Origin: Adiantum capillus-veneris
Lineage: Eukaryota; Streptophyta; Polypodiopsida; Polypodiales; Pteridaceae
Direction: 5' to 3'
Assembly: GCA_014529385.2 (NCBI GenBank)
Contig: CM043954.1
Location: 98,606,747 to 98,670,746, forward strand
DNA: 64,000 nucleotides
This document shows, one piece after another, positions 34,241 to 45,631 of this stretch; the stretch's first letter is position 1, and every line of letters starts with the position of its first letter. A program made the translations under genes and the position numbers. The notes below the pieces were generated by a model that saw only the letters and a program-made list of their open reading frames with translations, did not search any database and had not been told where the DNA came from.

Positions 34241-34310
34241 CACGTGACACATCCAGCCCTATGTGTCAGTGGACGAGCTACAACATGATCAGGGTTCTAC
34301 CTATTTGGGT
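34241..34310 (+). repeat. Truncated 3' LTR of Gypsy-A
   Basis: Starts TGTCACGTGACACATCCAGC right after the purine tract (AAGAGGGGAGT). About 60 bases resemble the start of the Gypsy-C LTR. It then runs into Copia-E sequence on the opposite strand. The TCACGTGA word is palindromic and G-box-like. Confidence 0.6.
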
Positions 34311-36067
34311 GGTCACAAATGCATGAAATCTCTTAAACGCAGCAAAGGCTTCATCCTTAGACTTAAGCAAATAAACCCAAATTTTCCTAGAATGATCATC
34401 AACAAAGGAGACGAAATAACATGCACCACCCATAGACCTAGTAGGCATGCTACATACATCAGAATGTACAAGATCAAGCACACAAGATTTACGAGAGACA
34501 CCAGAGTAATAAGAACGCTTTACTTGCTTGCCATATTGACATTCATTACAAAAGTCAAGCTTTGTGCCTTTAGCATCAAGCTTGTTCAAAGTACAAAGCT
34601 TAGAAAGGCCCTTTTGACTCATATGGCCAAGCCTCTTGTGCCACAACTCCATGTGAGAGTTAATTTCAGCCAATGCAATAAACTTGCCCAACACGGCCTT
34701 TCCATGCATGCAATAAAGTGTCCCTTTCTTTGTGCCCTTTACAATCAGCCTTGAGCCTTTGGCCATTTTTCATGATCCTCTCAAACAAGATGCTGTAACC
34801 ATGCATATCCATCTGACCAACAAAAAGCAGACTCTTCTTGATTCCCAACACATATCTAACATCATGCAAGACAAGCTCATTTGTGCCATCTATGGAGAGA
34901 TGCACAGTGCCAATACCCTCAATGAAACATGCATGATCGTTTCCAAGGTATACATGGCCACCCTTGCCTACGTCAAAAGTAGAGAAACACTCCTTGATAG
35001 GAGTCACATGAAATGAAGCACCGGAATCAACAATCCAAGTCTGGGACAATGCATCATTGGCAGTTAACAAAGCATCAATAAGATCACTCTTGGTGATCTG
35101 CATGTCCTGTGAATGAACATTCAGAGAGGCATCAAAGTCATAAGCATCAAAATCTGACAAAGTGGCACACAAGATGTCCTCTACATATGACAGCTCCTCA
35201 ATCACGACACTAGAAGCCACATTGGCTTTCTCTTTGTCCTTTGAGCTATCATGTGCATCTACCTTGACTTCCTTCTTCTCTTTCTTTTTGTCTCCGCCAT
35301 TCTTTTTCCTTTCTAACTCAGCTTTATAGTACCTGCAATCGGGTTTCTTGTGACCTTTCATAGCAAGTCACATCACCCTTGCCTTCGCTTGCATTTCCTC
35401 TTTCTTTACTCTTACTCTTACTCCTTTGTGCATAAGCATTCTTCTTTTCTGTCCTGCCACTAACCATGTTGACAGAGCTGCCTCCCTCTCCACTTGCTTT
35501 CCTCCTGATTTCTTCATTCAAGATAGAACCCCTAACACCATCAAAGGTCAAATTGGGGTTATTGGACAACGAAACCACCAAAGTTTCCCATGACTCAGGT
35601 AAGGTCATAAGCAAGAAGATAGCTTTCAGCTTATCATCAAAAGGGGGCAAGCCAGAGTCCTGTAACTGCGACAAAGTACCTGCGAACAATGACAAGTGCT
35701 CTGCCACACTCTTGGACTCATCTAGTTGCATGCCAACAAGTTTTCGCATCAAGTGCACCTGGTTGACAGGCGTTGTATTTTCATACATTCCCTTGAACTT
35801 CTCCCACACATCAAAAGCAGTCATGAGACCTTTCACATCAATGACGGTCTCATCTGTCATGGCCATTTTTATGTATGTAACGGCCTTCTTGTTCATGCTA
35901 ACCCATGCTTCGTCTGTCATATTCTGTGGCTTCACCTGTTCAAGTGCCCCTTCGCAATCCTTAAGAAATAGGATTCCCTGAATCCTATCTTTCCAAAGAT
36001 CAAAACCTGTTCCATTGAACCTCCTAATCTCGAAGAGGTTCTTCACATCCGAAGAAGAAGAGGCCAT
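34311..36067 (-). pseudogene. Copia-E Gag-protease-integrase remnant
   Basis: Starts at ATG 36067 (MASSSSDVKNLFEIRRFNG), a copia Gag (WKDRIQGIL, MYENTTPVNQVHLMRKL). Around 35361 a deletion or frameshift destroys the first half of the zinc knuckle, leaving GHKKPDCRYYK. The protease motif WIVDSGASFHVT is intact. A second frameshift lies near 34770. The integrase zinc finger follows (ELWHKRLGHM, FCNECQYGK), then HSDVC and FVDDHSRKIWVY, and the frame is lost after KRFHAFV. Confidence 0.85.
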
Positions 36068-36823
36068 AGTTGCACGAAATAAGAGGAAAAATACGTTGAA
36101 TTTTTGGGCAAAATGCACAAAAATCGGAGTATAGCCTCACCGAGATGTGCACTACAGCTTCAAATGGTCACAGAAGCAATTTGGGGCAAAATAGGTCGAT
36201 TTGGGCACAAAATTCAATTTCTGAAATTTATGCGCAGGAAATTTCAGCGAACGAATTTGTGCTCGAAAACAACAAATTTAGTTGTTTTTAGCTTCAGAAG
36301 ACATACATAAGGCTAATAGACAGCCTTTATAGGCATGTAAGCACAAAAGCCACAATTTGTAGCATCAAAATTATATGAAATCGAGCCACAGATGGTCATA
36401 CATCGACAAAATTTGTCAAATGTGCGTAGATTGCATCACTTTGCACTTTCCCCAATGTAATCGCACCATAAAAACACTTGCAAAGACCTGCGTAAATCTG
36501 AAATTCGCCTAAAACGCCTGTTTTAGGGCTTGTTTTTCGGCAATTTCAGGGTTTTCGGGTAGCGGGGACTTAGCAAAAGTATTCCCACACCTTAATACAT
36601 CATTTACAAAACCTGTATTTTGCTGTCATAACCTGTAATTTCCTGTTTTTGACCTAATTTCAGCCTGTTTTAGGTCAATTTTGGTTGCCGGGAGCTCTCT
36701 AGTGTCCGGGGACGAGTCCTTTGGCGACGAAATTACAAAATCTCGCGTAAAAGTTGACCTTCTTGGTTGAAATTCGGCATTTGCAAGTTTGGGGGCAAAC
36801 CCTAATCGGGCTCTGATACCAGT

Positions 36824-37095
36824 TGATGAGCGCGCGGCGGTGTGTGCAAGTGAAAGAGCACGCGAGGAAGTGCAGTGTGTGTGCAAAGAGGGGAGGCGAA
36901 GGCCAACAGGAGAGGAAGCGCTAGCAGAAGAGAGAGGGCTCACGTTTTTGGGGAAAACTCAATAAGTGAGTTTTGGGTTTTCCGACTTTTATTATAAGTG
37001 ACCTTTAAAAAATGTGTCCAGGTTCAATATGAACCTCGACATGGACAAAGTATAAAAATGTACAAAAAGGGGTTATTTAGGCCTTTAACCCAACA
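36824..37095 (-). repeat. 5' LTR of Copia-E
   Basis: 272 bp with TG...CA ends. A TATA-like TTATAATAAAAG word is on the minus strand. It directly precedes the tRNA-Met-type primer site. No second copy in the window. Confidence 0.8.
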
Positions 37096-37940
37096 AAAAG
37101 TGCCAGATCACTGCTAATCTAGACTTGACTGAACTAACTGAATCCTGCTGCGGTGTAGCTTGTCCACGGACACATAGGGTTGGGATGTGTCACGTGACAT
37201 CCCCTCCTTTTTAAAGTGAGATATTGGTACCGAACTGTATGGCGTCGAAGGAGATCGCCAACACCATCCGGAATCCTAGAAGGGACTCTTGGCCTGCCCA
37301 CTCTGATGTGTGGGTCGCGCGGTACTTGAACTTCATAAGGTCTACAACGCTTGCTTCTTTGGGCCACGCCGAAAGCGACTCAAAGTCTTCTATGGCTCCT
37401 TTGATGCTTCAACTTCGGCTAGAGATCTGCTTCTTTCGTCTTCAAGAATCTCCATGGCTGAAAATTCCTGAAACCAACTCCAACACAAAAACATGAACAT
37501 ACCCATTCCATGTAAAGTGAGGAAAAATTTCTTGTCTTCTCTAAAGACTGTGTATGCAATGTAGATGAACATAGAGACGGGGTGACAACCCGTTCATCAA
37601 ACACATGCAAACAATGCGCTCGAATCTTGTCTGTTTGATCGAAATCAATCAACTGTGGCAAATCACAATGGAAATGCCCATGTTTGGAGCTCATACTATC
37701 ATGTGCTCTTCCTACAACTGTGTCATGCCAAGGAAGAGACATGGAATGTGACTTCCTTACATATAAACTTTTCAATTGTTCATGAACAATCCGCATACAT
37801 TCATGCTCATCCATGATAGAAACGTGCTCAACATACAATATGCCATGCCTAGGAAAAGGGATCACATAACGATGGTGACTAAAATACAGGAAACCTTCAC
37901 GAATGAAACACTCGAACAATGCGTGCGTATCAATCATGCG
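37096..37940 (-). mobile_element. Gypsy-D: 3' end fragment of a Gypsy-C-like element
   Basis: Minus strand: a coding block like that of Gypsy-C1 (37937 downward), a purine tract AAAAAGGAGGGGA, then a 3' LTR starting at 37199 (TGTCACGTGACACATCCCAA). The LTR continues 104 bp before Copia-E interrupts it. At 37940/37941 it abuts, in opposite orientation, a partial LTR of Gypsy-C1. This is an inverted junction that simple insertion does not explain. Confidence 0.75.
37395..37937 (-). pseudogene. Gypsy-D copy of an unrecognised conserved ORF block
   Basis: About 180 codons, from MIDTHALFECFIREGFLYFS through IPFPRHGILYVEHVSIMDE and KHGHFHCDLPQLIDFDQT to VVTPSLCSSTLHTQSLEKT. It is alignable almost end to end with codons about 588-758 of the Gypsy-C1 frame. 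It lies just upstream of the 3' LTR and is rich in His, Phe and Cys. I know no domain that matches. The start here is the junction with C1, so the block is 5'-truncated. Confidence 0.6.
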
Positions 37941-38059
37941 AACCCAAGTTAGCACTTATTGGCAGATGAGCAAAGGCACAGCAGGCTTCCCCAAACAACA
38001 GGTCTCCCTCCCTCTCTCAGCAAGACCCTCCCCAATATCCTTGGCGAGGCTACTCCATC

Positions 38060-39534
38060 TGTCACCAGCGTGTGACTACTATCTATCCTTTTTGTTGATT
38101 TCTTTCTTATTATCTATTTACTTTCACTCTTTGGAAACACCCCTCGGGAAATCTAATTGCCCTACATTGCATAGCTAGTGTGGAACTGTCCAGAGGGAGT
38201 CCAGGCCTGAGGGCAAGAGAGCACTAAGGTTGGACAAGGACTATGGTTAGCCAAAGTGGGGTCATTGACTAGCCAAACTGGAATCCTTTGTTACAGAGGC
38301 TACATTTCAGTTCTGGGTGTGGCTGCAGTGTACAAAGAGGGTCGGATGACCTAGAAAGATACAATGGCAGCATCTCCTAAAATTTAGGGAACTGCTATTT
38401 TGGGACCTGAAAATGTGTTTGCGTCATTACCTCGGGAATGACAAGGGGAACATTTTCTTACTCTACCGTGAAGTCAACTGGGTAACCCGTTGGAAGATTT
38501 TTAGGCGGCAACCCCGAAACGGGAAAATGCTTATAAATGTGCCAAGTGGCACCTTTTGGTGCACTTTCCTCATGCAAGAGAAGGGGGCGCTGAATTTGAA
38601 GAGCAAAGAGGCTCATTTTCAACCTGTCACAGGTTAAGAGCTATGGAGTGCTTGCTTTCCCTCTTATGCACAGTGCGGTGCTAGGAGTGACGCCCTGCAC
38701 GCTACGCACTGCCCTCTCTCTCCTCTATGGCAGTATGTTATGCCCCACTAGTGGGCTTTTCATTTGACCAATGTACAGTTGTGTGGGTTCATGCGCGATT
38801 GCCGAGACAAGAGCCTCTTGCACAGGTACTGGATTAGCTAGCGGCTAATCCCCCGCAGGTACAGGTGATTCGGAGAGGCTTCACGCTCAAAATCTCGTCC
38901 GATTCAAAGGGCAAGTAGCCCTACAGGTGCGGGAGCTCGAGGACTTGCTACGGATGTGACCGGCACGCGAAACGGAGCCCGAAACAGTAAATTACAGCCT
39001 GCTGTGTATTTTTGCAGCTTTAGGGTTTTGGCCCTAAACAGACCCTAATACCCCCAGGAGGTTCGGGGACGCAAGGGAACCCCTATACAAGCGATCTGGC
39101 GCATTTTCGGGGCTGAAAACAGAGAATTCAGCGTGCTGCAGAATCTAGCCAGGTTTTGCAAAGTGCCCGTATGCGTCGGGAAAGTCAGTCAATGCGTGGG
39201 AATACTGACTGTGAAGGGTCCTAGTACAGTTATGCTGCCGAAATCGGGCCGGAACAGTTGAAATTCAGCCAAGTGTGTGGGGGCAACTTGTAGGGATCCA
39301 CAGCGTTTATTCCCTCTTTTGAACAATAAAGAAATACCGAAAGGGGCGCCTAAATTAGGGGCCAATCTGGTGTCGATCTACTCATACAGGTGCAATCTAG
39401 CAGCCTGTATCCCTCTCTCCTTTGTTGTGTCTTGAAAGTACAGGTAAAGTGGACGACAAATTAAATGGGTGAAAGCTAAATCAAGGTTTAAAGTAAAGTC
39501 TACCGCCCTTTTTGGATTGAACAGGCCGGTTTCA
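38060..39534 (+). repeat. 5' LTR of Gypsy-B
   Basis: 1475 bp, TG...CA. It carries GAAAGGGGCGCC near 39335, which also occurs in the Gypsy-A leader (near 29610), so A and B share LTR ancestry. The short open frames inside are not conserved genes. Confidence 0.92.
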
Positions 39535-39550
39535 TGGTTCCATCGACGGG
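39535..39550 (+). other. Probable primer binding site of Gypsy-B
   Basis: TGGTTCCATCGACGGG abuts the LTR end without a spacer. It begins with the TGG expected opposite a tRNA CCA end. It is not the initiator Met type, and I cannot name the tRNA. Confidence 0.45.
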
Positions 39551-39640
39551 ATAAATCACTTTTTCCCATAGAAGTGAGCCTTGGTCAATTTGGGCTTGAA
39601 GACACAGGGGATCATAGACCAGACACAGGAAATAGCAATT

Positions 39641-41178
39641 ATGGCTGACAGACCAGATGATGTGACTGAAGAGGTTTCCTCTTCACAGGGTCAACAGACA
39701 CATGAAGTGGGTGAGTCCTCAAGACCACCACAGACGGATGATGATATATTCAGGACCCAGTTGGCTATTGATGTGGCTATGTTCACACAAGTAATGCAGA
39801 ATCCGAGGTTTTTAGCCTTTCTGCAACCTCCTCTTCCGTCTCAGCAAGTTGGGTCACTGGATCATATTCAAAAGCCTGTTAAGGCTCAAGCACAGGTGAT
39901 TCATACTGCACAGTCAATGGAAACACCTGTACACTTGACGGAGAACATGCAATCTCCACAACTTGTGCCTAAGGTGCAAGAACGGGTGGCTGAGATGCCA
40001 GTCTTTCAAGCTGTACCAGTTCAGCCAGCCACCTTTCAGCAGCCTATAGCTAGTTCTAATGGGCAGGGAAGCAACCTACAGGCTATGCAACAGGTCTTCC
40101 CACCACCTTCAGTACACCCTGGCTATTTTGGAGGTGGATCGGTATTCCAGAGCATGGCTGGTCATGCACCTAGAAATTAGTTTTACACGATAGGAACAGT
40201 GTTTGGGGGTGCTCAAACGATGATGCCTAACCCCATGTATGGTGTCACAGGCATGCTACCAAGGTTTCAAAGCACTCAGGGCCAATTTGGGATGCCACAG
40301 GCAAATTTTGGTATGGCTGGAATTACAAATCAGCAGCCAAATATGGCGTTTCCAGGTCAACTTAATTGCGGTCAGGGAACACAAATGAACCCTAACAGTG
40401 TTCCCATGTTTCAGTCACTTCCATATGACAATTTAATGCCGCTGGAGAGGCCAACTCCGTACAAAGAAGGTGGCAAAGGTGTGTCTTTCACGACCTTTAC
40501 AGGGTTTGATGATAGGAAGAAAGCTCTCTCATTCCTCCAGCAGTTTGACAAGGCCTATGCAAGGGGAAACTTTACAGAGGCTTCAAAGGTCCGCAAGGCA
40601 GCCACTTTCTTGACAGGGAATGCGGGACAATGGTAACTTTATTGCTTCAAGGGCAAGCTCCGTCCACATGGATTTACTTCAAGCAGATTTTTGCAGCAGC
40701 ATGGTTATCTGATGACTTTGAAGCAGATGTCATGACAGAATGGCACCAACTTAATGCTGCCACTTGCAAAAATCTAGATGATTACAATCGGAAGTTTTGG
40801 AAAGCTCTACTTCCAGTAACTTCCTATAGGTTTGTGCCATTGACAGAACAGATTGAAAAATACTGTTATGGCCTACCTAAAGGATTGAGAAAGTACTGTA
40901 CGAAGACAAAGGTCACTACTTTGACGCAGCTCATCGAGGTAGCAAACACTGGCAATGGTTTGCTCAAGGGAGAAGATTGTGAATTTAACACTGGCGTCAA
41001 GGCAGGATCAGGCAAGAAAAATTCAGCCAAGAAGCACGTTCCCAATGAGGCTCCCAAAGGGACTCAGGAGCCACCCAACGCAGGGAAAGATAAAGCTACG
41101 GCTGAATCAGAAAAGGGACCAGTAAAGAAATGGAAAAGACGTTTTCCTCGCAAGTCAGAAGAGCAAATAAGGTCCTGA
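39641..41178 (+). pseudogene. Gypsy-B gag
   Basis: Starts at ATG 39641 (MADRPDDVTEEVSSSQG). The first frame ends at TAG 40178-40180 and continues in phase from 40181, so this is one nonsense change. A Gln/Pro/Met-rich segment follows, then the retrotransposon Gag core (GFDDRKKALSFLQQFDKAYA). A frameshift at about 40632 moves to the next frame (LLLQGQAPSTWIYFKQIF ... YCYGLPKGLRKY), which ends in a Lys-rich tail at 41178. Gag would coat element RNA; this copy is broken. Confidence 0.85.
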
Positions 41179-43526
41179 GGACAGAGAACAAATGCTTTAT
41201 ACTTGAGCAGCCTGGCCACATTGCTTACAATTGTCCTACAAAGAAAAGGCCAGCTGATTCTGATGACAAGGAAGACAAGAAAGGAAAGAAGCCCATGGCT
41301 GGTCTAGTGCCAGATATGGTGGGCGACAAGCCAAATTCAGATGCAAGTGAGCTTTGCAGAGCATGGGGAAAGGTCAGGGATCAAACAGTGCTTATCTTCT
41401 TTGATCCAGGTGCCAAAGCCAACTTCATTTCCCCAGATTGGCTTCAAAGTTGGGAATCAGACCTGAAGAGATGGGGTATACAGCAGAGGCAGGTTTGGCA
41501 TGTCCTGGCCATACAGAGGCTATGACACCCATCATTGGAAAGTTGCACCTACATATCCAATCCTATGTAGATGCTGAAGAATTTTACATCATGCCACTGG
41601 ACGGATGTGATGTGTTGTTAGGTATTCCTTGGTTGTTTCGTGTACAGGGAATCATGGATGCCTACAACAAAAAGATCACTGTACAGAGCAGGGGAAAGGC
41701 TCACATTCTGGATGTAAAGCTTAAAGGGGAGTCTATTCCCACTGTATCAGCTTCTGCTATTACTTCTGTAATGAAAAAGCATCTTTCTGCGTACTTGGTT
41801 TTTGCACGTGAAGTGTCAGATTGTGATGAATCAAATTTATCTGTGCTAGATAAAGAAAGGTCAATGTTTTTACAACAGTATAGTGACTGTTGTTCCGATT
41901 CATTACCGTCTCAATTACCGCCAGAGAGACCCGAGGACCATGCGATAGATTTGGTGCCAGGAAGTAGCCCACCAAATAAGCCTCCGTACAGGGTTAGTGC
42001 GGCTCAGCAGAAAGAGATAATGGGCCAAGTACAGGAGCTGTTAGAAAAGGGGCTGATTCAGCCCAATTCATCTCCATTCTGTTCTCCAATGTTGTTGGTG
42101 CAGAAAAAGGATGGCTCATGGCGTATGTGCATCGACTACCGTGCACTGAACAAGAATACCATCAAGAATAGGTTCCCTATACCTAGAATTGATGATATTA
42201 TGGACAAATTAGAAGGAGCAGCTATGTTTAGCAGGATAGATCTAAAGAGTGGGTACCATCAGATCCGCATTAGATCAGAGGATGGGCACAAGACTGCTTT
42301 TAGAACGACGTTTGGCCTTTACGAATTTTTAGTGATGCCCTTTGGTCTCACAAATGCTCCTGCTACGTTCAATAGGATGATGGACAGAATTTTCCGTCCA
42401 CACCAGCAGTTTGTTGGTACATTCTTTGATGACATGATAGTCTACTCAAAGAATGAAGAGGAGCATAGGCATCACTTGGCCATTGTATTCAAAGAGCTAC
42501 ACAGTCATAGGTTGCTCATCAATGCAAAGAAAAGTGAATTTTTTCTGGAAGAGATTCACTTTCTGGGATACATTGTCTCAAAGGATCGTGTCAGAATGGA
42601 TCCTGCAAAAGTTGAAGCGATCAAGTCATGGCCAAATTTGAAGACGGTGCACGATGTCCGAAGTTTCTTGGGACTATGCTCCTATTACAGAAGGTTTATC
42701 CGAAATTTCGTTGAGATTGCTTCACCTTACATGCTCTTCAAAAGAAGGCAGTCGCCTTTAGATGGACACAGAAAGAGATTTCAGCTTTTAATCTCTTAAA
42801 GGAAAAGATGACTTCAGATCCAGTCATTGTGTTGCCAGATCTTAGGAAGTCATTTGTGGTCCAGTGTGACGCCTGTGGTAGTAGCATTGGTGCAGTGCTA
42901 ATGCAAGATGGCAGGGTAGTAGCCTATGAGAGCATAATTTTGCAAGGGCCAGAGATGACCATGCAGGTCTATGAGAAAGAGTTACTGGCTGTGATTCATG
43001 CGCTCTTAAGTTGGAAACACTACCTGCTAGGTGCAGATTTCGTTGTCCAAACGGACCATCAGACCTAGCGATACTTCTTGACACAGACAAAGTTATCTGA
43101 GAAGCATATGCGATGGGCAAATATCTTGTCCATGTTCCATTTTCAGATTGTGCATGTGGAAGGCAAGAAGAACATTGTGGCTGATGCCTTGTCAAGGAAG
43201 CCACAAATTTCAGCTGTGTCAATTCCTTATCATCATGAACTTGATGATATGAGAGAACAGTATGTAAATGATGAAGATTTTGCAAGGGTCTTCGAGCAGC
43301 TAATAGATAGACAACGTCATGAACACTATCTTCTTAAAGACGGGTTCATGATGATGCATGGTAGATTGTGTGTCACAAAGCCATTGCGACGCAAAGTTAT
43401 GGAAGAGAGTCATGTCCCACCGTATGCAGGGCATGGTGGTATTGATGCTATAGTTAAAGCGGTTGAGACATTCTTCTATTGGCCTACATTGAGAAGAGAT
43501 GTGGATGCCTTTGTACGAGAATGCCT

Positions 43527-43719
43527 TGAAGGGGATCGGGGAGCACACCACAGACGGAGAGTGAGAGAGAGAAGGAGACACACGACACACAGATATGGGT
43601 GGGGAGACTCAAAAGAGTGAGCAGCCCCCTATACACTTATGCTATGTATAAGGTATACAAGTCAGTGGGCGCCTAGACTCTGGGCGGCTCGGCAAGGCAC
43701 AGGCACCTATACCCCAACA
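43527..43719 (-). repeat. 3' LTR of Copia-F
   Basis: 193 bp; plus strand TGAAGGGG...CCCCAACA. Confidence 0.92.
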
Positions 43720-43771
43720 ACCTTCCACTTAAAGGTGACTGTGCCTTTAAGCAAGAGAATCAGTCTAAAGA

Positions 43772-44287
43772 CTACAAAAGGCGAGAGAAAACCGCTCTCA
43801 ACCCACCGATGCCCACTGGCTGGCTGTGATCGTGTGCATCCAGCTGTCCTGCTCCCGTGTAAGTCCATACACCACCAGACGTACCGCACACGTACTGCAA
43901 GTATGTACGCAATACCTGCATATCTCCCTCGTGCACTATGCCATCATCAGTCAACAAAAGACTGACAACCCCAACTGCAAATGCTCCCACTGCAGCTGCG
44001 ATATCCGGTCTCAAGATCAACATCTCATACATGAGACCACCGAATGCCGATGCAATGCTAGCGGGCCCTGCTAGCTCTACGGAGCATGCATCAACATATA
44101 TATCCCTGGCAATAGGTATCTCTGACTGACAAGGCGTGTCAGCCACATGCATCTCTTGACTTTCCGCAAAAGACGCATCAACCTGTCGTGCAACCTCAGA
44201 GCAAACCAACTGCTCTAGGTGTCTGCTGGAAGACATATCCTGCACAACTATATCCCCATGCTCACTGTCGAGCATAGAAAGGAATGA
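43772..44287 (-). pseudogene. Copia-F downstream frame: RT-RNase H junction remnant
   Basis: It continues in the same frame after the TAG that ends the upstream ORF. ASAFGGLMYEMLILRPDIAA and LRTYLQYVCGTSGG correspond to the copia region between RT and RNase H (SxxGxLMYxxxxTRPDIAxAV; LRYLxGT). The RT palm, the YVDD motif and the RNase H active site are absent. Reading it with the upstream ORF would need read-through of one TAG. Confidence 0.7.
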
Positions 44288-45631
44288 CTACATAATCGCT
44301 GACATCTCAGTCTCCTCTGCAATCATCCACTGCAAACATGACCACTCAATCTGCTGTGACTCACTAGAGCTCTCATGCTCTAACTCCGTATGCATAGACT
44401 CTTGCACAACGTCCTCCTGTCGTGACTCACTAGAGCAAGACCGCTCTACCTGTCTATCCTGCATAGAAGTATCTCGCACAGCTGACTCTCTGCTTTGCTC
44501 AGTCACTAGCAAAGCATGCATGTCTGACTCTGTCACCTCTCTGTGTGACTGCTCAAGTCGTGCCCCAACTGTGTGCACAACGAGCTCACTACTCTGCACT
44601 CCATGCAAAGTACCCTGCAACCCATGAGCAAAAGAGACTCGCCTGCTCTCTCGCTCTCTACCTGGCTGCATGATCACAGAGACAACACCGTCTCTCCTGT
44701 GATCCACATGCAATGGGTAACCTGTACCACTCCTGGCACCTCTCGCAATCACTAGCGAACCCAAATGCATCACAAAATCTCGCTCTCGTAGCGAAATCTG
44801 ACATCCACAATCTCTAAGCTGACCAATTGAGATCAAACTCACTGTCAAATCTAGTACATAGCGCACATGTCGTAACAAGTAAGATACACCACTCGGTAAT
44901 GACAGTCTCACATCTCCTGCACCTGCTATCGCATGCACCAATCTATTGGTCAAACATACACTGCCAAGCATCCCGCTAGAATAGCTACAAAACCATGCAC
45001 GATGCGGCATGACATGAAACATAGCATCTGCGTCTAGCAACCACTGCGAAGGGAGTGCACTATCCACATGTATAGCATCTCGTGCATAGCTCGAGGTAAA
45101 AGTGACATCCCCGTCACTAGTATACTCTGACACTGCATCTGCCTCAACTGTCAAAGCAACTGAGTCCATGGTATCACTACATACATCTCTGAGACTGCCA
45201 TGTCTCCTACGATGTCGCATACGACGAAAACAACGCCGTCTAACGTGTCCAGAATGACCACAATACCAACATGTCACCTGTCGGCGTGCTCGTGAATGTA
45301 CATGTCTCACACGAGTCCGTGATGACTCAGATCTATCATACATATCATGTAATCTGCGCCAAAGTGCTCTCGAAGTAGTCTCATACATAACAAGAGCATA
45401 TACAGATTCCGCAAGGTGCAAAGAGAGTGTAGATAGTGCCATCTCCTCTAGCTCTTGCCACTGATCGTCAGACATGTTTGAAGGTCTACCTGCATCACCA
45501 CTCAATGGTCGATGCAACCCTCGCTGTGTCAATGCATCAAGCATACACTCTCTCCATGCTGCAAAGTCTGACCCATCAAACATGCACATTTCGGAGAGAT
45601 CATAATCTGAGCGATCACATGTCTCTGCCAT
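44288..45631 (-). CDS. Copia-F Gag-like protein with degenerate protease
   Basis: 447 codons from ATG 45631 (MAETCDRSDYDLSEMCMFDG); the frame is open 55 codons further but this Met fits the copia Gag start. Gag is shortened: WRRLHDMYDR runs straight into an Arg-rich segment and the knuckle CWYCGHSGHVRRRC (121-134). The protease region keeps its frame (QWLLDADAMFHVMPHRAWF), but the catalytic DSG is DAD at 200-202, so activity is not expected. The following pre-integrase part is recognisable and the rest is Ser/Glu-rich. A product could bind element RNA and be packaged by another copia's proteins. It is also possible that the frame is simply young. Confidence 0.75.
   Translation of the reverse strand: MAETCDRSDYDLSEMCMFDGSDFAAWRECMLDALTQRGLHRPLSGDAGRPSNMSDDQWQELEEMALSTLSLHLAESVYALVMYETTSRALWRRLHDMYDRSESSRTRVRHVHSRARRQVTCWYCGHSGHVRRRCFRRMRHRRRHGSLRDVCSDTMDSVALTVEADAVSEYTSDGDVTFTSSYARDAIHVDSALPSQWLLDADAMFHVMPHRAWFCSYSSGMLGSVCLTNRLVHAIAGAGDVRLSLPSGVSYLLRHVRYVLDLTVSLISIGQLRDCGCQISLRERDFVMHLGSLVIARGARSGTGYPLHVDHRRDGVVSVIMQPGRERESRRVSFAHGLQGTLHGVQSSELVVHTVGARLEQSHREVTESDMHALLVTEQSRESAVRDTSMQDRQVERSCSSESRQEDVVQESMHTELEHESSSESQQIEWSCLQWMIAEETEMSAIM

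Larger units (their letters stand above)
29126..34310 (+). mobile_element. Gypsy-A: decayed Ty3/gypsy chromovirus
   Basis: An LTR-like leader ends TTGTTACA at 29758, directly before a primer-site-like sequence. Then come Gag, CCHC knuckle, protease, RT, partial RNase H, integrase and a chromodomain, followed by a purine tract (about 34227-34238) and about 70 bp of a 3' LTR (TGTCACGTGACAC at 34241) cut by Copia-E sequence. The order RT-RNase H-integrase-chromodomain marks a chromovirus. Many stops, frameshifts and a deletion between RNase H and integrase show it is dead. It is closely related to Gypsy-B. The exact left end is uncertain, because the 5' leader does not obviously start like the 3' LTR fragment. 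Confidence 0.85.
34311..37095 (-). mobile_element. Copia-E: 3'-truncated Ty1/copia element
   Basis: A 272-bp LTR (36824-37095; minus strand TGTTGGG...CATCA) is followed on the minus strand by the primer site ACTGGTATCAGAGCCCG (36823-36807), a leader, Gag, protease and the first half of integrase. Homology stops near 34311, so RT, RNase H and the 3' LTR are missing. AAAAG at 37096-37100 would be one half of a target duplication; no partner is seen. It inserted into the LTR of Gypsy-D. Confidence 0.8.

Noticed and set aside
34263-34754. 163-codon plus-strand frame
   Set aside because: Antisense shadow of the Copia-E integrase region, which has clear conserved motifs.
38413-38637. Short ORF repeated at 52352-52639
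   Set aside because: Both copies lie in the Gypsy-B LTRs; the similarity reflects LTR identity, not a conserved gene.
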